DNA from: Caldisericota bacterium
GTDB taxonomy: Bacteria; Caldisericota; Caldisericia; Cryosericales; Cryosericaceae
DNA length: 12,013 bases
Reading direction: 5' to 3'
Assembly: GCA_026390195.1 (NCBI GenBank)
Contig: JAPLGK010000092.1
Location: forward strand, 1-12,013
The translations under genes and the position numbers were made by a program. The notes beneath the pieces were generated by a model. It had not been told where the DNA came from, did not search any database, and saw nothing but the letters and a program-made list of their open reading frames with translations. Each line of letters begins with the position of its first letter. Position 1 is the first letter of the stretch. Below, in pieces: positions 1 through 6,126 of the stretch.

Positions 1-138
1 CGACTTGCCGGAGCCAGACGGGCCGAGGATGGTCACGAGCTGGCCTTCCGGGATACTCAGTGTGACATCCTTCAGTGCCCAGAACTCGCCTTGCCCCATC
101 TGGTACTTGCGTCCTACGCTGTTCAGTTCGATCACCAT
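1..138 (-). CDS. ABC transporter ATP-binding protein, N-terminal fragment (MacB/LolD-like)
   Basis: The first 46 residues of an ABC-type ATPase run off the left edge. The end of the visible part reads GPSGSGKS (residues 39-46), the Walker A loop that binds ATP phosphate. Before it are an N-terminal beta strand region and the pattern ALKDVTLSIPEGQ, typical of the MacB/LolD/FtsE-type ATPases that drive lipoprotein export, peptide export or drug efflux. I chose the ATG at 138 over the in-frame ATG at 144. GAGGAG (complement of 145-150) lies six bases before 138 but would abut 144 directly. The Q-loop, signature motif and Walker B lie outside the window, as would any permease partner, so the substrate cannot be given. 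The family assignment is firm; the subfamily is inferred from the N-terminal pattern. Confidence 0.9.
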   Translation of the reverse strand, partial: MVIELNSVGRKYQMGQGEFWALKDVTLSIPEGQLVTILGPSGSGKS

Positions 139-205
139 GTGCATCTCCTCGCTTTTGCTGTCTCTAGCCTCTGCCCGCTGCACAGACTTTGGCCAACCAC
201 GCAAT

Positions 206-233
206 ATTGTCTTCGCGCCCTCGGCATTGTCAA
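206..233 (-). promoter_or_regulatory. Predicted sigma-70-like promoter for the ABC transporter gene
   Basis: On the minus strand a perfect -35 box TTGACA (complement of 228-233) is followed after 16 bases by GACAAT (complement of 206-211), which matches four of six -10 consensus bases. CAATAT at 18-base spacing is an alternative -10. It would place the transcript start about 60 bases before the ABC gene start codon. This is sequence matching only. Confidence 0.45.
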
Positions 234-245
234 GTCCTTTTCGGT

Positions 246-274
246 ATGGCATTCTCCAGGCCCGTTGCTACAAT
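246..274 (+). promoter_or_regulatory. Predicted sigma-70-like promoter for the glycerate kinase group
   Basis: ATGGCA (246-251, four of six -35 bases) and TACAAT (269-274, five of six -10 bases) are separated by 17 bases. The transcript would start near 281 and leave a leader of about 113 bases before the glycerate kinase ATG. The site is back-to-back with the promoter proposed for the ABC gene, which fits a divergent intergenic region of 255 bases (139-393). Confidence 0.4.
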
Positions 275-393
275 GGACACATGCCGCCCGGAGCAACATC
301 ACCGTCGGGTCGATGGTCGCAGGATTGACCGTGTTCGCAGGTGTGCTTGCCGTGTCGCTTGCCGTGTCCTGAGCAGGCACGAAGGGGGTTACC

Positions 394-1509
394 ATGGCGA
401 AGGTGCTTGTTAGTATGAACGCGTTCAAAGGAAGCATTTCGACGAAGGCCGCCACCGATGCAGTGGCTCTAGCGTTCGAGGGTGCCGGGTTCCAGGTCGA
501 GAAGGTCTACCTTGCCGACGGTGGCGACGGGACGACCGACGTTGCGGCAGCCCTGGGCGGACGCGTTGAATTCGTGAGCACCTTCGATCCCCTGATGCGC
601 CTCATCGAAGCGCCCGTGGCGTGGCTTGGCCAAACGGCGGTCATCGAGATGGCAAAGGCGTCCGGATGGGCGCTGATTGCCACTGAGGAACGGAATCCTA
701 TGCTGACGACCACCTGGGGGACAGGCCTGCTTATCAGATACGCACTGGAGCACGGTGCGGACCGCATCATCCTGGGCGTCGGCGGATCTGCCACGGTGGA
801 CGGCGGGCTTGGCATGCTGGCCGCGCTTGGTTTCAGCATCACCGACGAGGCCGGGAATGCCTCATGGCGGGGTGGTGAGGGACTGTCCCGGCTGGCTCGT
901 ATCGTGGCAAACCCGTCGGTGAAGCACATCAGGCTGGTGGTCGCCAGCGATGTGACCAATCCTCTGCTCGGCCCAACAGGAGCGGCCGCGGTGTTCGGCC
1001 CGCAGAAGGGGGCCACGCCCGACATGGTGACACTGCTGGAGAAGGGCCTGGAACGGCTGGCCGACATCACGGTCCAGACGACGGGCGTACGGATGCACGA
1101 TATGCCGGGGGCGGGTGCCGCTGGCGGTGTTGGTGGCGCGGCCGTCGCATGGCTGGGCGGTCACCTTGAGCCAGGCGCTGAACTCTTCATGGACCTGGAG
1201 AATTTCGACGCCCGAGCTGTGGGATGTGCCGTGCTCGTGACCGGGGAGGGACGCATCGATGCTCAGACGGTGTATGGCAAGGCCCCGGTCCGTGTGGCGC
1301 AGCGTTTCCGCAAGGCTTCGCCGCAAGGATTGACCGTGGCTATTGCCGGGGCCGTGCGCGATCGGGCACAGGTCCGCGAGGCCGGCATAGATGTCTTTGT
1401 CACGACCCTCGACCGCCCCATGACTGAACGTGAGGCCATGGAAAACGGCCAGGCCCTGCTGACACAGGCCGCCGCCGAGTTGGCGCATCTCCTGTTACTG
1501 AAGGCATGA
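394..1509 (+). CDS. glxK: Glycerate kinase (GlxK/GarK family)
   Basis: This 371-residue protein has the usual length of the GlxK/GarK glycerate kinases, cytoplasmic enzymes that phosphorylate D-glycerate with ATP, in most members at the 2-hydroxyl. That step feeds glyoxylate, glucarate or serine breakdown products into lower glycolysis. The family motifs are all present in order: FKGS at 11-14, ADGGDGT at 41-47, GVGGSATVDGGLG at 128-140, SDVTNPLLGPTGAA from 185, FGPQKGA at 201-207 and TGEGRIDAQT from 283. The ATG at 394 follows GAAGGGGG (381-388) at five bases. No other glycerate or glyoxylate gene is nearby, so the pathway it serves here is not shown. It lies 51 bases before the peroxiredoxin gene on the same strand and may be co-transcribed with it. 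The protein looks complete and intact. Confidence 0.95.
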   Translation: MAKVLVSMNAFKGSISTKAATDAVALAFEGAGFQVEKVYLADGGDGTTDVAAALGGRVEFVSTFDPLMRLIEAPVAWLGQTAVIEMAKASGWALIATEERNPMLTTTWGTGLLIRYALEHGADRIILGVGGSATVDGGLGMLAALGFSITDEAGNASWRGGEGLSRLARIVANPSVKHIRLVVASDVTNPLLGPTGAAAVFGPQKGATPDMVTLLEKGLERLADITVQTTGVRMHDMPGAGAAGGVGGAAVAWLGGHLEPGAELFMDLENFDARAVGCAVLVTGEGRIDAQTVYGKAPVRVAQRFRKASPQGLTVAIAGAVRDRAQVREAGIDVFVTTLDRPMTEREAMENGQALLTQAAAELAHLLLLKA

Positions 1510-1527
1510 TGCATGACCATTCTGCGA

Positions 1528-1533
1528 TATACT
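1528..1533 (+). promoter_or_regulatory. Possible -10 element (TATACT) before the peroxiredoxin gene
   Basis: TATACT in the 51-base gap after the glycerate kinase stop matches five of six -10 consensus bases. The hexamer 17 bases upstream (CATGAT) is a poor -35 box. It could give the peroxiredoxin gene its own promoter in addition to readthrough, but support is weak. Confidence 0.25.
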
Positions 1534-1560
1534 GAGGACACTCTCGATCTGGAGGTACAG

Positions 1561-2028
1561 ATGAAGATAATCGGCGATACGCTTCCACCCTTCGAACTGC
1601 AAGACCAGAATGGCGGGGCGGTACGGGACTCTGACCTGCGGGGACATTGGGCGGTCCTCTACTGCTATCCCAAAGACATGACTCCGGGATGCTCGCAGGA
1701 GGCGATGGGCTTTCAGGACCAGCAGGAGGAGTTTCTTCGACTCGGCGTCCGCATCTTCGGTATCAGCGCGGACTCCGTCGTATCACATACGCGTTTTGCC
1801 AGCCGGGACGGTCTTACCTTCACACTGCTTTCGGATCCCTTGCACGTCCTGCTCGAGGCCCTTGGTGTCTGGAAGGGCAAGAGGCTTGCCGGACACGAGT
1901 TCATGGGGACTGAACGGAGCACGTTCCTGATCGACCCTGCGGGGAAGATCGTGCGCGAATGGCGCAAGGTCAAGGTCACGGGACACATCGCCACCGTCCT
2001 TGCCGCAGCGCGTGAGGTACGTGAGTGA
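1561..2028 (+). CDS. bcp: BCP/AhpC-type peroxiredoxin
   Basis: This 155-residue thioredoxin-fold protein belongs to the thiol peroxidases that reduce hydrogen peroxide and organic hydroperoxides in the cytoplasm. The active-site stretch YPKDMTPGCS carries the peroxidatic cysteine C44 with the conserved Pro and Thr before it. The conserved arginine lies in GTERSTFLID (R119), and the C-terminal WRKVKVTGH block is typical of BCP. The family's usual resolving cysteine five residues after the peroxidatic one is methionine here (C-S-Q-E-A-M), and no cysteine lies near residue 80, so the alternative BCP resolving position is empty too. The only other cysteine is C35. The ATG at 1561 has GGAGG (1551-1555) five bases upstream. 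An in-frame ATG at 1513 would add 16 atypical residues and has no such site. The gene overlaps the next by four bases. Confidence 0.93.
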   Translation: MKIIGDTLPPFELQDQNGGAVRDSDLRGHWAVLYCYPKDMTPGCSQEAMGFQDQQEEFLRLGVRIFGISADSVVSHTRFASRDGLTFTLLSDPLHVLLEALGVWKGKRLAGHEFMGTERSTFLIDPAGKIVREWRKVKVTGHIATVLAAAREVRE

Positions 2029-2327
2029 CTGAACTCGAGGAGTACCAGAAGGCGAGGGACCGGGTTCAGGAGATCAAGGGGTTCTACGCTCACGTGGCCA
2101 TGTATCTGCTGGCCAACGTGGCGTTGGCCGTTCTGAACCTTGCCACGCTCAAGAAGAACGACGGCGTCATCTGGTTCGTCTGGCCGCTCATCGGATGGGG
2201 TATCGCTCTCGCTGTGCATGCGATCTCAGTCTTTGGCATCGGGCGGTTCCTGGGCAAGGACTGGGAACAGCGCCAGATCCAGCAGGAGCTCGACCGCCGG
2301 CACACGGACCCCTCGGACGTGACCTAA
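2025..2327 (+). CDS. 2TM domain-containing small membrane protein
   Basis: This 100-residue protein matches the 2TM domain family. A short charged N-terminus (1-18) is followed by a first membrane segment at about 20-41 and a second at about 47-73. A charged C-terminus contains KDWEQRQIQQEL (78-89). The pattern WFVWPLIGWGIALAVHA in the second segment is the family hallmark. Family members occur alone or fused to sensor kinases, but the isolated domain has no established biochemical role. The start is a GTG overlapping the peroxiredoxin stop in the sequence GTGA (2025-2028). GAGG (2014-2017) lies seven bases before it inside the upstream gene. This arrangement suggests translational coupling, so the two proteins are probably made together. 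Confidence 0.88.
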   Translation: MTELEEYQKARDRVQEIKGFYAHVAMYLLANVALAVLNLATLKKNDGVIWFVWPLIGWGIALAVHAISVFGIGRFLGKDWEQRQIQQELDRRHTDPSDVT

Positions 2328-2331
2328 GACG

Positions 2332-2351
2332 CCGGCCTCAGTTCGAGGCGG
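2332..2351. terminator. Weak hairpin between convergent genes
   Basis: GCCTC (2335-2339), loop AGTTC and GAGGC (2345-2349) pair, and two further C-G pairs form if G2334 bulges out. It lies four bases after the 2TM stop and between two convergent genes. No T-run follows on either side, so termination is uncertain. Confidence 0.3.
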
Positions 2352-2398
2352 ATACCCTCTGCCAGCCCAGACGCGAATGGCGCATACTCCATTTTTCG

Positions 2399-3388
2399 TC
2401 AGCTGCCCTTGCGGAACTGCTCCGGGATGATGATCGCGAAGCGACAGCGGTCACTTCCTCCAAGGGCGCTCTCCAGGACCTCAACCTTGACCGGTTCGCC
2501 GAAGATGACGTCGAAAGCCAGCTTCTCGTAGCCGGCGCTGCAGTAGCAGAACAGCGGTGAGACGGCTGGTTTGCCAGAGACGATCGACGTGCGGGCCAGT
2601 GGGCAGTGACACGCGTCGTAGCGCTTCATCGTCGGGTCTTGCTCGTCGAGGTACGCCTGAGGGGCGAACGGGATCTTGGTGACGTGAATGACGTCGCCAT
2701 CCCGGACGCCGCTTTGGATCTCGGGATTGCCCCGGACGAAGTCCACGACCTTGGGCGTAATCACCTGCTCATACCACACTTTTCCCTGGTTCATGTGGTC
2801 CTCGAGGTCCTGGACGAGGCGCGCATGACGGTCCGCAAGGAATGCCTCGATGTCGAGCGACTTCTGGAATCGCTCTCTCATCTCTGCGAAGGACGTCTCT
2901 GGTATCTTGTGCATGTTGCCCGCAAGCACCTGCTTGCAGGTTTCTGCAGTCAGCAATGCCTCCATCTTCGTGAGAATCTCCGTGACAACAGGGGGATAAG
3001 CATCGATTGGGGACCCTTCCGGGGGCAGGTCGACACCGCCGAAGACCTCATCTGCAGTCTTCTCGCCAACGATCTGGCTGGCCCGTGCGCGCAGCGCAGG
3101 GAGGATGCTTGGCGCTTCTGCGACGTGGACAAGCTGGACGAACAGGTCGTTGCGGCGCGTCACGTGGCAGTACCTTGCTAGCGCCAGCAGTTGCTGCTCT
3201 GAGACCTTCCCCGTTTGCGTCAGTTGCTGCAGGTAGTCCGAAAGGTGGCCCGCCGTCACGGTTTCCAGTGTCGCACCGACCCTCGTTGCGTAGTCCTCGA
3301 AGTCTCGGATGGCGGCGACGGCCGCCTCAGTGGTTGCCACGTCGAACTCTCGCTGCTGACAGTACTGCCTGAACAGTGTCTCATCCAT
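2399..3388 (-). CDS. Uncharacterised protein with cysteine-rich C-terminal domain
   Basis: I do not recognise this 329-residue protein with certainty; the C-terminal part faintly recalls DUF6144-like or 2-amino-thiazoline-carboxylate-hydrolase-like families. It has no signal peptide or membrane segment and is probably cytoplasmic. Residues about 1-90 are helical and loosely resemble the SAM-like N-terminal domain of tyrosine recombinases (DYATRVGATLETVTAGHLSDY, 32-52 region), but no catalytic recombinase domain follows. The middle is helical and charged. The C-terminal third carries CHC (260-262), CYC (281-283) and C315 within the pattern FGEPVKVEVLESALGGSDRC. Two CxC pairs could bind metal or act in redox chemistry; that is inference. 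The ATG at 3388 is preferred because AGGAGG lies ten bases upstream. A GTG seven codons earlier would place this site inside the gene. It is divergent from the MFS gene. Confidence 0.85.
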   Translation of the reverse strand: MDETLFRQYCQQREFDVATTEAAVAAIRDFEDYATRVGATLETVTAGHLSDYLQQLTQTGKVSEQQLLALARYCHVTRRNDLFVQLVHVAEAPSILPALRARASQIVGEKTADEVFGGVDLPPEGSPIDAYPPVVTEILTKMEALLTAETCKQVLAGNMHKIPETSFAEMRERFQKSLDIEAFLADRHARLVQDLEDHMNQGKVWYEQVITPKVVDFVRGNPEIQSGVRDGDVIHVTKIPFAPQAYLDEQDPTMKRYDACHCPLARTSIVSGKPAVSPLFCYCSAGYEKLAFDVIFGEPVKVEVLESALGGSDRCRFAIIIPEQFRKGS

Positions 3389-3493
3389 GGTTGTGATACC
3401 TCCTGGCACGTCATGAATGCGCAGCCGGCTGATTTCGGCCGGGCCTGCCTCCCCTGGTCACATCGTCTGCGGTTCTCCTCGAGGCCTGTAACG

Positions 3494-3521
3494 TTGTCTC
3501 GTTTTCCGCCATTACTATAAT
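3494..3521 (+). promoter_or_regulatory. Predicted sigma-70-like promoter of the MFS transporter gene
   Basis: A perfect -10 box TATAAT (3516-3521) is preceded at 16-base spacing by TTGTCT (3494-3499, four of six -35 bases). The transcript would start near 3528, about 49 bases before the start codon, and GGAGG (3567-3571) precedes the ATG by five bases. The -10 box sits in a small palindrome, ATTA-CTA-TAAT (3511-3521). I found no convincing promoter for the divergent gene in the same 188-base gap. Confidence 0.6.
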
Positions 3522-3576
3522 CGGATTGTGTCCCGTGCGGTTACGGGCGAATGCCGAGAAAGCAATGGAGGTACTC

Positions 3577-4925
3577 ATGGAAGACACACCTGCAACTGAC
3601 GTACGGACGGTTGGCGTTCCTTCGCACAGGCCGCATGGGATGACCGCGTTCACCATCGTGTGGTTCGGCCAGGTCGTTTCCTTGGTCGGGACGGCGATGA
3701 GCGGTTTCGCGCTCACGTTGTGGGCATACCGCACGACGGGGCTGGCGACCGCGCTGTCGATGGTCGCGTTCTTCAACTTCGCTCCGATGATCATCATGAG
3801 TCCCATCGCGGGAGTGCTCGTCGACCGCTGGAACCGCAAGTGGACCATGGCGTTGTCGCGACGCTGGTCATCCTGCTGTTGTTCCTGACGAGCCACCTGC
3901 AGTTGTGGCATCTCTACGTGACAGGAGCGCTTTCGGCGGCGTTTCAGACGTTTCAGTGGCCGGCGTACAGCGCTGCGATCAGCATGATGGTCCCGAAGAC
4001 GCAGTACCAGAGGGCAAGCGGGATGATCTCGATGGCGGAGAGCGGGTCGGGTATCGCCGCCCCCATCATGGCGGGGGCTCTCGTTGGGATTCTGGGCTTC
4101 GAACGGCTGTGGGTCATCTTCGCCATCGATCTCGCCACCTTCGTCGTCGCCCTGGGAGCGTTGGTCATCGTGACGATTCCGAACCCACCCCGTGTCGAGT
4201 CTGAGCATCCCGAGAGCCTGTTCAGGCAGTCGATGTTTGGCTTCCGCTACATCTGGGAGCATCGACCGCTGTTCGACCTGCAGATGGTGTTCTTCGCGTC
4301 GAACCTCGTCGACAGTCTGTGTCTTACGATCCTTCCTGCGCTCCTTCTCGCTCGCACGGGCAACAACGCAACAGCGCTGGGGTCGACGCAGTCAGCCGCA
4401 GCTCTAGGGGGAGTGGTCGGAGGGGCCCTGCTCACGGCATGGGGAGGGCCAAAACGCAAGGTCAACGGCGTGCTCATGGGCATGGTGCTGGCATCATTGT
4501 TCGGCACGCTGGTTGTCGGCCTCGGCCGGTCGCTGCCTGTGTGGATGGCCGGTTCCTTCCTGATGGTGGTGATCTTGACCGTTCTGAACGGCAGCAACCA
4601 GGCCATCTGGCAGTCCAAGGTTCCCCCGGCGCTGCAGGGGCGCGTGTTCTCGGTGCGCCGGCTTATCGCACAGGTCACTGTCCCCGTCGCCATGCTTGCC
4701 TCGGGACCGCTGGCAGACAAGGTGTTCGGACCAGCGATGATGTCGGCTGGGCACCTTGCGCCGCTGTTCGGGTGGGTTACCGGCACCGGCGCGGGGGCGG
4801 GGATTTCGCTGATGTTCGTATGGGCAGGCCTCGCCGGAGCTCTCGTCGGGATCGTCGGATATCTGGTCCCCAACGTCAGGAACGTCGAGCGACTCATCCC
4901 GGATCACGACACGCCGGCGGCGTAG
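3577..4925 (+). pseudogene. MFS transporter (MFS_3, macrolide-efflux-like), frameshifted
   Basis: The gene encodes a 12-helix major facilitator of the proton-driven efflux type, but it is split over two frames. The first frame (3577-3888) gives the N-terminus, helices 1 and 2 (about residues 22-44 and 57-82) and the motif-A loop AGVLVDRWNRK (78-88). It then runs into a stop after nonsense residues. From about 3855 the protein continues one frame away as VATLVILLLFLTSH and stays conserved to the stop at 4923-4925. That part includes an AESGSGIAAPIMAGAL block and the remaining helices. From memory, relatives have roughly LSDLxAxLATL at the junction. Here LS and ATL abut with one base shared, so about 19 bases appear missing. 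The lost segment is the end of the conserved loop 2-3, so a simple ribosomal slip would not restore it. Sequencing or assembly error is the alternative. The start follows GGAGG at five bases. Confidence 0.85.
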
Positions 4926-5178
4926 CCGCCATGCAATGGTACGCCGTCGTCCGCGACGCTTGTCCCGTTCCGTCATTCCCACACAGCCTGGAGTCCGGCG
5001 TGTTTTGTCGAAGGGCGCTACAAAGGTGTAACATTCTTGCCAGAAACGGAACCGTCCCGAAGTGTAACATTCTTCACCGGGTGACCCCATATCGCTTGCG
5101 CACGGGACGCCCATGAGTAGCATGATGCGTACAGTTGTCCAGGGGGTCTCTGGGACACAGTGAAAGGGAGGTCACACG
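4926..5178 (+). other. Intergenic region between MFS and Rieske genes
   Basis: This 253-base gap holds two copies of a 13-bp repeat (annotated separately) and an imperfect inverted pair at 5136-5157 (TGTCCAG and CTGGGACA around a GGGGTCT centre) that could be an operator. There is also a poor promoter candidate, TTGCGC (5095-5100) and TAGCAT (16-base spacing). A strong Shine-Dalgarno GGGAGG (5166-5171) lies seven bases before the next ATG. I see no open reading frame or structured RNA in it. Confidence 0.4.
5026..5074 (+). repeat. Pair of 13-bp direct repeats spaced by 36 bp
   Basis: GTGTAACATTCTT occurs at 5026-5038 and again at 5062-5074, exactly 36 bp start to start. I found no other copy in either orientation in the window. 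The two copies have similar left flanks (CAAAG and CCGAA). Paired repeats of this kind resemble, from memory, the internal end repeats of IS21-family elements, so this may be an insertion-sequence remnant. Binding sites for a regulator are the alternative. No transposase gene is present. Confidence 0.6.
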
Positions 5179-6052
5179 ATGATTCGAAACCAGTGGTACG
5201 TCATCCTCGAGACGCGCGAGGTCAAGCGGGGAAGGCTCCTCAGCGTCCGGCGCATGGGCAGGGACCTGGTCTTGTGGCGGGATACGAAGGGAATGGTATC
5301 CTGTATGAGCGACCGCTGCATCCACCGAGGGGTAGCACTCAGCGCAGGAAAGGTGAAAGGCGACTGCGTGGAGTGCCCGTTCCGGCTACATCTACCTGTG
5401 GTGGGGCGAATCGCGCGAGGAATACCCTGAGCTGCCGTTTATCCCCGGGCTGGACGACACGAGGCTGATCTATGGCACCTGGCGTGACCCATGGAACGCA
5501 TTCTATACGCGTGCCATCGAGAATCAGCTGGACGTCGTTCACTTGCCCTTTGTTCACTACAACACAATCGGCGCAGGGAACCGGACGGTCGTCAACGGCC
5601 CCGTGGCTGAGATGGACGGCAATATCCTGCGCGTATGGGTCGATAACGAGAAGGACCACGGGCAGACGCCTCGCCGGCCAGATGAAATGACAGCCCCGGA
5701 CCGCGAGTCGCAGCTGACCTTCGTCTTTCCTAACCTCTGGCAGAACAACCTGGGACCGAACGCCCGTATCACCGCCGCATTTGTCTGTGTCGATGAACAG
5801 CACAGCATCCTGTACCTGCGCTTCTACCGAAGCTTCGGCAGACTTCCTGTCGTCCGGCAGCTGGCCGACCTGCTGACCGGGCTGGCGGATATCGCTATCG
5901 CGCACCAGGACCGCCGTGTCGTGCAGACCCAGCGGCCGTTCATCAGCAGCCTGAATGGCGGGGAAAAGCTTATCCAGGGCGACCTGCCGATCATCCTCTA
6001 CCGAAGGCGTCGTGAGCAGCTCCAGAAGGAGGCACAGGCCCCGACAGCCTGA
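5179..6052 (+). pseudogene. Rieske-type ring-hydroxylating oxygenase, internally deleted and frameshifted
   Basis: Intact relatives couple a Rieske [2Fe-2S] domain to a mononuclear iron centre and hydroxylate or demethylate small organic molecules. Frame one (5179-5430) gives the N-terminus, the first cluster-ligand pair CIHRG (C47, H49) and the start of the second pair, CPF (66-68). The reading then shifts. From 5384 a second frame reads GYIYLWWGESREEYPELPF and continues to the stop at 6050-6052. It includes the iron-site motif ENQLDVVHLPFVHYN (about 5518-5562) and a normal C-terminus. In relatives, CPF is followed by His-Gly and about 36 more residues before the G-x-I-x-x-W-W strand. About 116 bases therefore seem deleted, including the second cluster histidine. 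Neither fragment could be functional as a complete oxygenase. The ATG has GGGAGG seven bases upstream. Substrate is unknown. An assembly collapse is the alternative to a true pseudogene. Confidence 0.88.
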
Positions 6053-6067
6053 ACATGCCGGAAACAC

Positions 6068-6097
6068 GACGGCCCTGGGAGAATACCCAGGGCCGTC
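6068..6097. terminator. Strong hairpin terminator shared by convergent genes
   Basis: GACGGCCCTGGG (6068-6079) and CCCAGGGCCGTC (6086-6097) form a perfect 12-bp stem around the six-base loop AGAATA. It lies 15 bases after the Rieske stop and 29 bases past the stop of the convergent DUF2207 gene. On the minus strand a short GTGTTTCC tract follows. On the plus strand there is no T-run. It probably serves both directions, more efficiently for the minus-strand operon. Confidence 0.75.
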
Positions 6098-6126
6098 CCT
6101 GTGGCACATCTGCGGAAGGCAGGGCT

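Noticed and set aside
862..1488. Minus-strand 208-codon frame opposite glycerate kinase
   Set aside because: It lies wholly antisense to an intact, motif-complete enzyme gene and has no recognisable features.
2606..3181. Plus-strand 191-codon frame opposite the cysteine-rich protein
   Set aside because: It has no ribosome-binding site or domain; the opposite strand has AGGAGG before its ATG and ordered cysteine motifs.
3424..3441. Inverted pair CCGGC/GCCGG in the leader of the uncharacterised minus-strand gene as an operator
   Set aside because: Only five pairs around eight bases, expected by chance at this GC content; no second site or known motif supports it.
3850..3864. Programmed ribosomal frameshift in the MFS gene
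   Set aside because: No slippery heptamer or following structure is visible, and conserved residues are missing at the junction, which a slip could not restore.
4916..4930. Hairpin GGCGGC-GTA-GCCGCC at the MFS stop codon as a terminator
   Set aside because: It has only six pairs with a three-base loop and no T-run, and overlaps the last codons; GC-rich sequence gives such pairs by chance.
4319..5116. Plus-strand 265-codon frame across the MFS gene end and the intergenic gap
   Set aside because: It is out of frame with the conserved MFS protein, arginine- and glycine-rich, and has no domain pattern.
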